A stretch of DNA of 21,908 nucleotides from the NCBI GenBank assembly GCA_945897655.1, contig CAMDHB010000013.1:1-21908 (forward strand), in the 5' to 3' direction. Shown here in pieces: positions 1 to 6,922 of this stretch (the stretch's first letter is position 1; every line of letters starts with the position of its first letter). A program made the position numbers and the translations under genes. The notes under the pieces were generated by a model. The model worked only from the letters and a program-made list of their open reading frames with translations. It was not told the DNA's origin and made no database searches. The stretch comes from Pseudorhodobacter antarcticus. GTDB lineage: Bacteria; Pseudomonadota; Alphaproteobacteria; Rhodobacterales; Rhodobacteraceae.

Positions 1-659
1 ACGCCTGGCGCCACATGCAGGAAATGCTGCCCGCCGTGCAGGCGCTGTGGGCGGGCGATTATGAGCATAAGGGCGAGTTCTGGTCCTTTCCCACCGCAAC
101 CTCGGTGCCGAAACCTGTGCAGGCCCAAGTCCCGGTCTGGATCGCAGCCCGCGCCCCCATCACCTATGATTATGCCGTCAAACATGGCTGCAACATCATG
201 TCCTGGCCCCTGACGCGGGGGATGGATGAGGCCGCGACCTATATGGGCCGCATGGATGAGGCGATGGCCAACAACCCCGGCATGAAACGCCCGACCATGG
301 CGATGATGCGCCACACTGCTGTTTACGACCGGAAAGAGGATTGGATGGTGCCGGTCCGCGCCGCCCAGCGCCAACTCAGCCAGTTTGAAAACCTGTTCAA
401 GAACATGGGCGATGTCGAAAACGGCTTCCCCAAGTCGATCCCTTTTGATCAGCTTGGCAACCGCGCCGAATATGACCCGCAGATGTTGACCACCAATCTG
501 ATGTTCGGCACCCCGGATGAGGTGATCGCCAAGCTGAAGCTGTATGAGGCGCTGGGCGTGGACGAATTCATCTATTACGCAAGCCTTGGCTTGGGTCTTG
601 CCGAACAGAAACGGTCGATGGAATTGTTCTGCCGCGACGTCATTCCGGCCTTTGCCTGA
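1..659 (+). CDS. LLM-class flavin-dependent oxidoreductase, C-terminal part (5' end outside window)
   Basis: The reading frame is open from the left edge, so about 218 C-terminal residues are present of a family usually 330-360 residues long. It resembles the bacterial luciferase-like monooxygenase fold. Visible traits are the late barrel segment PVWIAARAP, the stretch KHGCNIMSWPL, and the typical end in which FGTPDEVIAKLKLYEALGVD is followed by a final helix. Such enzymes use reduced flavin (FMN or F420) and O2 to oxidise small organic substrates in the cytoplasm. The N-terminal flavin-binding part is missing, so the cofactor cannot be decided. The stop codon overlaps the next start (TGATG at 657-661), so it is probably co-translated with the CaiD-like gene and belongs to the same catabolic operon. 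The substrate is not evident from the sequence. Confidence 0.8.
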   Translation, partial: AWRHMQEMLPAVQALWAGDYEHKGEFWSFPTATSVPKPVQAQVPVWIAARAPITYDYAVKHGCNIMSWPLTRGMDEAATYMGRMDEAMANNPGMKRPTMAMMRHTAVYDRKEDWMVPVRAAQRQLSQFENLFKNMGDVENGFPKSIPFDQLGNRAEYDPQMLTTNLMFGTPDEVIAKLKLYEALGVDEFIYYASLGLGLAEQKRSMELFCRDVIPAFA

Positions 660-1456
660 TGACCCATGTCGAGGTGGCCCGGCGGGGCCGGGTGTTGGAA
701 ATCACCCTGAACAAACCCAAGGTCAACGCGATCGACCGTGCCATGAGCCAGGAGATGGGGGCAGCCTTTGCCCTGCTGCGAAACGACCCCGACCTGTGGT
801 GCGCCATCCTGACCGCCCAAGGCGACCGGATCTTTTCGGCGGGCTGGGACCTCAAGGCGCTAAACCAGGGCGACATGGCGTTGAACAACTGGTGGGAAGA
901 GGATTACGGCGACGGCGGCTTTGCCGGGCTGACCGAGAACTGGACCCAGAACAAGCCGGTCATCTGCGCCCTGAACGGCATGGCAATCGGCGGGGGGTTC
1001 GAAATTGCAATGTCCTGCGATCTGATCATCGCCGGCGATCATGTGACCTTTGGCCTGCCCGAAATGCCCCTTGGGATTGTGCCCGATGCCGGGGCCCTGC
1101 AACGCCTGCCCCGCCTGATCCCGCGCAACATTGCCAATGAGATGTTCCTTCTTGGCCGTCGCATGACGGCTCAGGAAGCTGCGCACTACGGGCTGGTGAA
1201 CAAGGTGGTCCCGAAGGGAACCGAGATGGCCGCCGCGCGGGAATGGGCCGACCAGATTGCCGCCTCGGCTCCCCTGGCCATGCAGACCGTCAAGGAGGTG
1301 GAGCGCGCCATTCAGGGCCAGCCCCTGCAAGCCGCCTTTGCCCATATGCGCACCGGGGACCTCCCAACCTACCGCGCCATGCTGGCCTCGGACGACGCCA
1401 AAGAGGGCGTGGCGGCCTTTGTTGAAAAACGTGATCCCCAGTTCAAAGGGCGCTGA
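659..1456 (+). CDS. caiD: CaiD-like enoyl-CoA hydratase (carnitinyl-CoA dehydratase / crotonobetainyl-CoA hydratase)
   Basis: This 265-residue crotonase-fold protein is the usual length for CaiD (about 261). Segments match what I recall of E. coli CaiD: FSAGWDLKA (oxyanion-hole loop), GGFAGLTE, NGMAIGGGFE, LPEMPLGIVPD, NEMFLLGRRM and the C-terminal EKRDPQFKGR. The two acidic residues expected to handle water in this family appear as Glu115 (GGGFE) and Glu135 (GLPE). The likely reaction is reversible hydration of crotonobetainyl-CoA to L-carnitinyl-CoA in the cytoplasm. The start at 659 overlaps the upstream stop, and the carnitine dehydrogenase gene begins 1 nt after the stop. That pairing, plus the BKACE gene nearby, favours a carnitine role over general beta-oxidation. 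A generic enoyl-CoA hydratase remains possible. Confidence 0.85.
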   Translation: MTHVEVARRGRVLEITLNKPKVNAIDRAMSQEMGAAFALLRNDPDLWCAILTAQGDRIFSAGWDLKALNQGDMALNNWWEEDYGDGGFAGLTENWTQNKPVICALNGMAIGGGFEIAMSCDLIIAGDHVTFGLPEMPLGIVPDAGALQRLPRLIPRNIANEMFLLGRRMTAQEAAHYGLVNKVVPKGTEMAAAREWADQIAASAPLAMQTVKEVERAIQGQPLQAAFAHMRTGDLPTYRAMLASDDAKEGVAAFVEKRDPQFKGR

Positions 1457-1457
1457 C

Positions 1458-2405
1458 ATGTATCCTGATCCCACAACCGTTACCCGCGTCACCTCGATCG
1501 GCGCGGGGCCCATCGGCGGCGGCTGGACCGCGCATTTTCTGGCGCGCGGCTATGACGTGACCGCCTATGTCCATTCGATGTCCGAAGCACCTGCCCTTAT
1601 GTCAGTGATCAACACCGCCTGGATCAGTCTGACCGCCCTGGGGTTGGCCGAGGGGGCGTCGTTAGACCGCCTGCGGATCACCGACGATCTGGCCGATGCA
1701 GTGAAGGGTACTGAATTCATTCAGGAAAGCGCACCCGAGCGTCTGGACATCAAGCGGGCGCTGTATCAGCGGCTGGGCGAGTTGGTGTCGCCGGATGTGG
1801 TGATTGCCTCCTCGACCTCGGGGCTGATGATGACGCAGATACAAGCGCTGTGCCCGACCCCACAGCGCACCGTGATCGGTCATCCGTTCAACCCGCCGTA
1901 CCTGCTGCCCTTGGTGGAAATCGTGGGTGGCAAGGCGACCGATCCGGCGGCAGTCGATTGGGCCGTGGCGTTCTACAAGGTGGCAGGCAAGGCCCCCCTG
2001 GCGATGAAAAAGGAAATCCCGGGGTTCGTCGCGACCCGCCTGCAAGAGGCGCTGTGGCGCGAGGCCCTCCATATGGTGGCCAATGGCGAGGCGACGCCCG
2101 ACGACATCGACAACGCCCTGATGAACGGCCCGGCTGCGCGGTTGATGGTGCAGGGGCAATGCATGGCCTTTCACGTGGCCTGCGGCGAGGGCGGTATGGC
2201 GACCAATCTGGACCAGTTCGGCCCCGCGCTGAAATGGCCCTGGACGCGGCTTGATGCGCCGGAACTGACGCAAGAGTTGCGCGACAGGATGGTGGACGGC
2301 TGCAACGACATCGCCGCCGGGCGACATTTCGAGGAACTGGCCGCGAAGCGCGACCGCGAGATTGTCGCCGTGACGCGGGCTTTGCGGGATGTGCGGGCGG
2401 GCTAG
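1458..2405 (+). CDS. cdhA: L-carnitine 3-dehydrogenase (3-hydroxyacyl-CoA dehydrogenase fold)
   Basis: The 315-residue protein has an N-terminal Rossmann domain with the NAD loop GAGPIGGGW at residues 15-23, then ESAPERLDIK (90-99) and SSTSG (118-122). The catalytic-His segment GHPFNPPYLLPLVEIVGG follows (141-158, His142). The extended P-Y-L-L-P-L-V-E form of that segment is the hallmark I associate with carnitine and related hydroxy-acid dehydrogenases rather than fatty-acid 3-hydroxyacyl-CoA dehydrogenases. The expected reaction is L-carnitine plus NAD+ to 3-dehydrocarnitine. The length equals stand-alone CdhA, so it lacks the thioesterase domain fused in some homologues. The ATG at 1458 is chosen because AAAGGG at 1445-1450 sits 7 nt upstream and because upstream codons of this frame lie inside caiD. 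L-gulonate or lambda-crystallin-type activity is the main alternative. Confidence 0.88.
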   Translation: MYPDPTTVTRVTSIGAGPIGGGWTAHFLARGYDVTAYVHSMSEAPALMSVINTAWISLTALGLAEGASLDRLRITDDLADAVKGTEFIQESAPERLDIKRALYQRLGELVSPDVVIASSTSGLMMTQIQALCPTPQRTVIGHPFNPPYLLPLVEIVGGKATDPAAVDWAVAFYKVAGKAPLAMKKEIPGFVATRLQEALWREALHMVANGEATPDDIDNALMNGPAARLMVQGQCMAFHVACGEGGMATNLDQFGPALKWPWTRLDAPELTQELRDRMVDGCNDIAAGRHFEELAAKRDREIVAVTRALRDVRAG

Positions 2406-2427
2406 GCTTTGGGTTGGGCGGGTTAAG

Positions 2428-2450
2428 CCAAAGGTCCGGGGGACCTTTGG
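2428..2450. terminator. Perfect 10-bp hairpin after cdhA
   Basis: Arms CCAAAGGTCC and GGACCTTTGG are perfectly complementary around a GGG loop, 23 nt beyond the cdhA stop. There is no U-tract on the plus-strand transcript (CCCCGCTC follows), so it is not a canonical intrinsic terminator. It could act with Rho or protect the 3' end. Confidence 0.55.
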
Positions 2451-2503
2451 CCCCGCTCATCCGGGAACGGTTCCGCATAACTGCGTCAGCACGTGATATC
2501 AAA

Positions 2504-2565
2504 GGGCAGCGCCTGACCTGGGGCGGGCGAGAAGCGCCTGCCCAAGGGCAGGTCAGGCGCTGCCC
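2504..2565. repeat. Long perfect inverted repeat, 17-bp arms
   Basis: The left arm at 2504-2520 begins GGGCAGCGCCTGACC and is exactly complementary to the right arm at 2549-2565, ending GGTCAGGCGCTGCCC. The 28-nt loop can itself fold imperfectly (GGGCGGGCG with CGCCTGCCC), giving a long cruciform or hairpin. It has no T-tract. The size, GC content and position between convergent genes resemble palindromic intergenic repeats of proteobacterial genomes, but copy number cannot be judged from this window. Confidence 0.65.
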
Positions 2566-2608
2566 GGATCGCTTTGGCGACCGGGCGGTATATTGAACCA
2601 CGGCGCGT

Positions 2609-2632
2609 TGGCAGGCCCTAGGGGGCCAGCCA
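2609..2632. terminator. Hairpin just downstream of cdhR
   Basis: The segments TGGCAGGCCC and GGGCCAGCCA pair over 10 bp with one mismatch around a 4-nt loop. They lie 10 nt beyond the cdhR stop when read on the minus strand. No U-run follows, so the terminator assignment rests only on position and stem strength. Confidence 0.45.
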
Positions 2633-2641
2633 ATCCGGAAA

Positions 2642-3742
2642 TCACCCCGCCTTCGTCTTGTGCCTGTGCTGCAAGGTTTCCAGAAACGCCGCCAGGGTAC
2701 CCGGCCAACTCGGCGTACTATCCTCGGATGGCCAGGCCTGCCGATAGTCACTGGGACGGCGGCCAAAGCATTTGCCAAAGGCATGGGCGAAATGGGACAG
2801 GGTGTTGAACCCTGACGCGGCGGCGATGTCCCGCACGCTCAGCTTGGTCGAAATCAACAACACCCGCGCATGTTGCAACCGGCACAGCGCGCCGAACTGC
2901 ACGATGGTGCAGCCGATGTTGTGCCGGAACTGCCGTTCCAACTGGCGCTGCGACGCGCCCAGCGCAGCGGCGATTTCGGGCACGGTCAGCGGTTCAGAGA
3001 TATTCTGCTCGATCAGCGTGATCGCCTGCCGCACCACCGGGGCCAGCGTGTCGATGCCCTGCCCCAACGTCCGTCGCTGCGGCGCCGTGGCGGGGCGGAT
3101 CGGGCTATGCAGCATCTGATCTGCCACCTCACCCGCCATCCCCTCGCCATGACCATCGGCGATCAACCGCAGCATCAGATCGACCCCGGCCAGCCCGCCT
3201 GCACAGGTCATTACATGATCGTCCAATGTGAACAACTGTTCCACAACCGGGACACCCGCAAACTGCTCCTGAAATCCCGGCGCCCAGGACCAGTGCGTGG
3301 CCGTCTTGCGCCCCGACAAAAGCCCCGCCTTAGCGACCAGATAACAGCCCAGTTCCACCGAACAGATCCGCACCCCTTCCCGCGCCTGACGTCGGATCCA
3401 CGACACCGAATCGCGGTTGGCATAGCTTTCGGCGCCCCAACTGGCCAACACAAACACCGTCTCGCCCCGGCGGTTGCGGTCAGCGGGGGGGGAGGCCGCG
3501 ATGGACAACCCGTTGCTGGCGGGGATGTCGGTCCCGTCGAGCGACAGGATATCCCACTGATACAAGGGATAGGGCGCCAGGTAATTCGCAATCCGCAACG
3601 GCTCGATCATCGTGATCAGCGTTGCCATGTTGAACCGGGGCACGATCAGGAACGATACCCGCTCCGGCACAGGGGTTTCCCCAGAAACCCGGTGGCGTGG
3701 CGCAGGGGGTGGGGGGCGGTCCGAGGTACGAATTTTCGACAT
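2642..3742 (-). CDS. cdhR: CdhR/GlxA-type transcriptional regulator (GATase1-like plus AraC HTH)
   Basis: The 366-residue protein has two domains. Residues about 28-200 form a DJ-1/PfpI-type glutamine-amidotransferase-like sensor domain (FLIVPRFNMATLITMIEPLR, ELGCYLVAKAGLLSG with Cys133, ATHWSW, TCAGGLAGVDLML). Residues about 240-335 form an AraC HTH pair (LTVPEIAAALGASQRQLERQ; SVRDIAAASGFNTLSHFAHA; FGRRPSDYR). This architecture is that of GlxA, GbdR, ArgR and CdhR, which in Pseudomonas activate quaternary-ammonium catabolism in response to their ligands. It is transcribed divergently from the BKACE gene across an 81-bp spacer and lies between the two plus-strand carnitine blocks, so it is very likely the activator of this island. 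The ligand (carnitine, 3-dehydrocarnitine or betaine) is inferred, not seen. The proline-rich first 25 residues may mean a later start is used. Confidence 0.85.
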   Translation of the reverse strand: MSKIRTSDRPPPPAPRHRVSGETPVPERVSFLIVPRFNMATLITMIEPLRIANYLAPYPLYQWDILSLDGTDIPASNGLSIAASPPADRNRRGETVFVLASWGAESYANRDSVSWIRRQAREGVRICSVELGCYLVAKAGLLSGRKTATHWSWAPGFQEQFAGVPVVEQLFTLDDHVMTCAGGLAGVDLMLRLIADGHGEGMAGEVADQMLHSPIRPATAPQRRTLGQGIDTLAPVVRQAITLIEQNISEPLTVPEIAAALGASQRQLERQFRHNIGCTIVQFGALCRLQHARVLLISTKLSVRDIAAASGFNTLSHFAHAFGKCFGRRPSDYRQAWPSEDSTPSWPGTLAAFLETLQHRHKTKAG

Positions 3743-3823
3743 GTGGGAACGCTATCAGTCGAATTACTGGTAGGAAAGTCGGATTCAGCGCCCAAGATAA
3801 GGAAAATCAGCGGGGGATCGAGG
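3743..3823. promoter_or_regulatory. Divergent promoter region cdhR / BKACE operon
   Basis: This 81-bp spacer must hold the promoters for both directions and the likely CdhR operator. I see only a weak inverted repeat, TTCGAC at 3735-3740 against GTCGAA at 3758-3763, which overlaps the cdhR start. No confident -35/-10 pair is visible. GGGGGA at 3812-3817, 6 nt before the ATG at 3824, is a good ribosome binding site for the BKACE gene. Confidence 0.5.
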
Positions 3824-4717
3824 ATGAATTTCGACGTGGTCGTTACCTGTGCCGTGACCGGCGCGGGCGATACTGTGGGCAAAAGCAAACACGTGCCCGT
3901 GACCCCAGCCGAGATTGCCCGCGAGGCGATCGAGGCGGCAAAGGCAGGCGCCTCCTGCGCCCATATCCACGTCCGTGACCCGGTGACGGGCAAGGGGTCG
4001 CGTGACCCCAAATTGTTCAAGGAAGTGGTGGACCGCATTCGCGACAGCGGCACCGATGTCGTCATCAACCTGACGGCGGGCATGGGCGGCGACTGGACGC
4101 CCTCTGACGACAACTGGGCCATGCCCGGCCCCGGCACCGACATGGTCGGCCCCGATGAACGATTGGCCCATGTCAAGGATTGCCTGCCCGAGATCTGCTC
4201 GCTGGACTGCGGCACGCTGAACTTTGGCAATGACAACAGCATCTACATCTCCACCCCGCCGATCCTGCGGCGCATGGCCGCCCTGACCAAAGAGTGGGGC
4301 GTCAAACCTGAGTTGGAGGTTTTCGAACTCGGCCACATCCGCTTTGCCCGCGCCATGCAGGCCGAGGGGCTGTTGGCCGATCCACCGATGTATCAACTGT
4401 GTCTGGGCATCCCTTGGGGTGCCGACCAGACGGTCGAGACGATGAAGGCGATGAAGGAACACCTGCCCCCGGGCGCCAGCTGGGCCAGTTTCGGCATCAG
4501 CCGGATGCAGATGCCCATGGCGGCGGCTGCGGTTGCCTTGGGCGGCAATGTGCGGGTGGGGCTGGAAGATAACCTGTTTCTGGACCGTGGTGTCCTTGCC
4601 ACCAACGCCCAACTGGTCGAACGCGTCATCGGCATCATCACCCGCATGGGTGCCCGCGTCCTGACCCCGCAAGAGGCGCGCAACAAGCTGAAACTGCGGG
4701 GCGCCGACGCCGCATGA
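3824..4717 (+). CDS. cdhC: BKACE-family (DUF849) 3-dehydrocarnitine cleavage enzyme
   Basis: This 297-residue TIM-barrel protein belongs to the beta-keto acid cleavage enzyme family. The expected family features are present: VTGAGDT at 11-17, the zinc motif HIHVRD with His47 and His49, ELEVFELGH at 163-171, and VRVGLEDN at 243-250 supplying Arg244 and the third zinc ligand Glu248. The family condenses a beta-keto acid with acetyl-CoA and cleaves it. With 3-dehydrocarnitine the products are acetoacetate and betainyl-CoA, which yields glycine betaine. Substrate choice in the family varies widely, and the carnitine assignment rests on the neighbouring cdhA, cdhR and transporter genes. The ATG at 3824 is supported by its ribosome binding site, since longer versions of the frame run through cdhR. 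Its stop overlaps the ABC ATPase start (ATGA at 4714-4717), so it is the first gene of the operon. Confidence 0.88.
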   Translation: MNFDVVVTCAVTGAGDTVGKSKHVPVTPAEIAREAIEAAKAGASCAHIHVRDPVTGKGSRDPKLFKEVVDRIRDSGTDVVINLTAGMGGDWTPSDDNWAMPGPGTDMVGPDERLAHVKDCLPEICSLDCGTLNFGNDNSIYISTPPILRRMAALTKEWGVKPELEVFELGHIRFARAMQAEGLLADPPMYQLCLGIPWGADQTVETMKAMKEHLPPGASWASFGISRMQMPMAAAAVALGGNVRVGLEDNLFLDRGVLATNAQLVERVIGIITRMGARVLTPQEARNKLKLRGADAA

Positions 4718-5709
4718 CCACCCCCACCGCCCCCGGCAGCCTGCACTTGACCCAGCTTACCAAGCGGTACGGCCCGGTGACGGCGGTGGACAATGTCTCG
4801 CTGCAAATCCAACGGGGTGAGTTTCTGACCCTCTTGGGTCCATCCGGGTCAGGCAAGACCACGCTCCTCATGATGATCGCCGGGTTTCAGGAGGCGACAT
4901 CAGGCGACATCCTGCTCGACGGCACCTCGATCGGTGCGATGCCCGCCGAAAAGCGCGGCTTTGGCATGGTGTTTCAGGGCTATGCCCTGTTCCCCCACAT
5001 GACCGTCCGCGACAATGTGGGCTACGCCCTGTCCGTCCGCCACCGCTCCCGCGCCGAAATCGCGGCCCGTGTGGACGAAATGCTGGACCTTGTCCAACTG
5101 ACCACCCTGGGCGACCGGATGCCGGGCCAACTGTCGGGCGGCCAGCAACAGCGCGTGGCCCTTGCCCGCGCCTTGTGCTTTGCGCCACCCGTCCTGCTGC
5201 TGGATGAACCCTTGGGCGCCTTGGACAAAAAGCTGCGGATCGAGGTTCAGGCCCAGTTGAAAGACATTCACCGCCGAGTCGGCACCACCTTTGTCTATGT
5301 GACCCATGATCAGGAAGAGGCGCTGTCGATGTCGGACCGTATCGTGATCATGCGCAATGGCCGCATCGAACAGGTCGGCACGCCGTCGGACCTGTACCAG
5401 AACCCCCGCACCGAATTTGCCGCAAGCTTTCTGGGGAAAAGCAATTTCCTGCGGCAGGGCGGCGCTGTCTACGCGCTGCGGCCGGAAAAGATCGACCTAT
5501 CCCCCGCAGGCAGCGGCCCGGCCCGGCTGCGCGGTCAGGTGCGCGACATGGCCTATTTCGGCGCGGTCCTGAAATATCAGGTCACTGTGCCGGGGGGTGA
5601 GGCGATCGAGGTGGACGTTGATGCCTGGCGCGGGGGCGATCCCCTGCCCCCAGGCACAGACGTGGACCTGAACTGGACCGACGCCGCCGCAGTGCGGCTG
5701 GACGGCTGA
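4714..5709 (+). CDS. ABC importer ATPase, PotA/spermidine-putrescine type
   Basis: The 331-residue ATPase has every expected motif: Walker A GPSGSGKTT (42-50), Q-loop FQGYALFPHMT with Gln88, signature LSGGQQQR (140-147), Walker B LLLDEP (161-166), D-loop GALD, and the switch His in VTHDQEEALSMSDR. A shorter C-terminal TOBE-like regulatory domain follows from about residue 245. It would energise import through the two downstream permeases. In this setting the cargo is probably carnitine, gamma-butyrobetaine or a related quaternary amine, although the primary sequence is that of polyamine-type importers. It overlaps the BKACE gene by 4 bp. Confidence 0.9.
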   Translation: MTTPTAPGSLHLTQLTKRYGPVTAVDNVSLQIQRGEFLTLLGPSGSGKTTLLMMIAGFQEATSGDILLDGTSIGAMPAEKRGFGMVFQGYALFPHMTVRDNVGYALSVRHRSRAEIAARVDEMLDLVQLTTLGDRMPGQLSGGQQQRVALARALCFAPPVLLLDEPLGALDKKLRIEVQAQLKDIHRRVGTTFVYVTHDQEEALSMSDRIVIMRNGRIEQVGTPSDLYQNPRTEFAASFLGKSNFLRQGGAVYALRPEKIDLSPAGSGPARLRGQVRDMAYFGAVLKYQVTVPGGEAIEVDVDAWRGGDPLPPGTDVDLNWTDAAAVRLDG

Positions 5710-5727
5710 CGACACGGCAAACTAAAG

Positions 5728-5741
5728 GGGCGAAAACGCCC
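5728..5741 (+). promoter_or_regulatory. Small hairpin upstream of the binding-protein RBS
   Basis: GGGCG and CGCCC pair around an AAAA loop, in the 54-nt leader between the ATPase stop and the binding-protein start. It precedes a near-perfect Shine-Dalgarno AGGAGG at 5750-5755, 8 nt before the ATG at 5764. This leader is the longest gap in the transporter operon apart from the one after the binding protein. It could be a processing or translational control site. Confidence 0.4.
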
Positions 5742-5763
5742 AACCAACCAGGAGGAACGTAGA

Positions 5764-6870
5764 ATGCACGACAAACAGTTCTTGCGCGAAACTCTGCTGG
5801 AGGGGGCGCAGGCCTTCCAGGCGGGCCGAATGCAGCGGCGGACATTTCTGGCCCTGTGCGGCATGGCGGGCTTTGCCAGTGCCAACGTGCTGGCAGGCCG
5901 GGCCGAGGCTGCGGCGGGCGAAATTGTGATGTGGAACTGGGGCGGCCAGTCCGAACAGTGCCACACCAGCGCCATCGGCAATGCCTTCACCGCCGAAACC
6001 GGAATGCCCCTGAAATTCGACACCTCGGGTCCGTTGCAGGGCAAGATCAAGGAAATGGTCGATTCAGGCAATGTCACCGCCGATGTTTGTGACGCCGACC
6101 TGTTTGACGCCGTGGCCCTTGGCAAGACCGGGCACCTTGAACCCATCGACTACACCGTCGTGGACAAGACCAAGACCATCGACGGCTATGCGCTGGAGCA
6201 TGGCATCTCGATCATCCTTTACGGCTATGCCTTCATGTATGACACTGAGGCTTACCCGGACGGCGCGCCCACCTCTTGGGCCGACTTCTTTGACACCGCC
6301 AAATTCCCCGGCACCCGCTCGCTCTACAAATGGGCAAACGGCTCGCTGGAGGCAGCCTTGATGGCGGATGGCGTTGCCAAGGATGCGCTTTACCCCATCG
6401 ACATGGACCGCGCGCTTGCCAAGATCAAGGCGATCAAGGCCGACACGATCTATTGGGGTGCAGGCTCCGAAGCACAGCAGATGATCGTCAATGGCGAGGT
6501 TTCCATGGGCATGATCTGGCAGAACCGTGGCCGCTCGATCGAGATGGAGACGAATGGCCGCTACAAGATGGTGATGAACCAGGCCCTTGCCATGCCCGGC
6601 GCTTATATCGTGCCCAAGGGCAATCCGGGTGGCCCGGCGGTGATGAAGTTCATCGCCACCGCCCAATCGGTTCCGGCACAGTTGGACCTGTTTGCCTGCC
6701 TTGGCATGACCCCCACCAACCCCGAGGCGATTGCCGCCTTGGCCGAGGCCGATCAACCCTATTCGATCACCTCTGCCGCCAACATGCCCGGCATCGCCCT
6801 GAACGACCCGACCTGGTGGGGCGAGAATACCGACATGGCCGTCAACGCCTTCCTTGAGGCGATCAGCTGA
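5764..6870 (+). CDS. Periplasmic substrate-binding protein, PotD-like, with Tat-type signal
   Basis: The 368-residue protein has a long N-terminus carrying QRRTFLALCG at 24-33, then a hydrophobic stretch, then GRAEAAAGE near residues 45-53. This resembles a twin-arginine (Tat) signal with cleavage near 50. The mature part starts EIVMWNWGG, matching the IVxxWxW start of spermidine/putrescine-type binding proteins. It also has SWADFFDTAKFPG and LYKWANGSLEAALMADG, as in that family. It would capture the solute in the periplasm and pass it to the two permeases. Substrate specificity for a carnitine-like compound is inferred from context. The AGGAGG ribosome binding site 8 nt upstream is the strongest in the operon and sets the start, although an internal ATG at 5830 (just before the Arg pair) would give a more compact signal peptide. 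Confidence 0.88.
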   Translation: MHDKQFLRETLLEGAQAFQAGRMQRRTFLALCGMAGFASANVLAGRAEAAAGEIVMWNWGGQSEQCHTSAIGNAFTAETGMPLKFDTSGPLQGKIKEMVDSGNVTADVCDADLFDAVALGKTGHLEPIDYTVVDKTKTIDGYALEHGISIILYGYAFMYDTEAYPDGAPTSWADFFDTAKFPGTRSLYKWANGSLEAALMADGVAKDALYPIDMDRALAKIKAIKADTIYWGAGSEAQQMIVNGEVSMGMIWQNRGRSIEMETNGRYKMVMNQALAMPGAYIVPKGNPGGPAVMKFIATAQSVPAQLDLFACLGMTPTNPEAIAALAEADQPYSITSAANMPGIALNDPTWWGENTDMAVNAFLEAIS

Positions 6871-6876
6871 CCCCCT

Positions 6877-6902
6877 GCCCCGGCGGTTACCGCCGCCGGG
6901 GC
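6877..6902 (+). promoter_or_regulatory. GC-rich hairpin between binding-protein and permease genes
   Basis: GCCCCGGCGG (6877-6886) and CCGCCGGGGC (6893-6902) form a perfect 10-bp stem with a 6-nt loop, starting 7 nt after the binding-protein stop. No T-tract follows and the operon continues, so this looks like an intra-operon 3' stabiliser or partial terminator. Such structures keep binding protein more abundant than permease in ABC operons. Confidence 0.6.
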
Positions 6903-6922
6903 ATACCCTTGAAAGGTATGAC

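Larger units (their letters stand above)
2406..2641. other. Convergent intergenic spacer rich in inverted repeats
   Basis: This 236-bp gap lies between the 3' ends of cdhA and cdhR. I see no credible gene in it; the small open frames have no family features or ribosome binding sites. It contains three separate inverted repeats, listed individually. Because both flanking genes end here, the hairpins probably serve as bidirectional transcription barriers or mRNA 3' stabilisers. The long one may be a copy of a dispersed palindromic repeat. Confidence 0.7.

Noticed and set aside
2414..2596. Short 60-residue open frame in the cdhA-cdhR spacer
   Set aside because: It runs through the inverted repeats, has no ribosome binding site and no recognisable features.
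2870..3823. Long N-terminal extension of the BKACE frame back through cdhR
   Set aside because: The extension is antisense to cdhR. The true N-terminus MNFDVVVTC with its own ribosome binding site lies at 3824.
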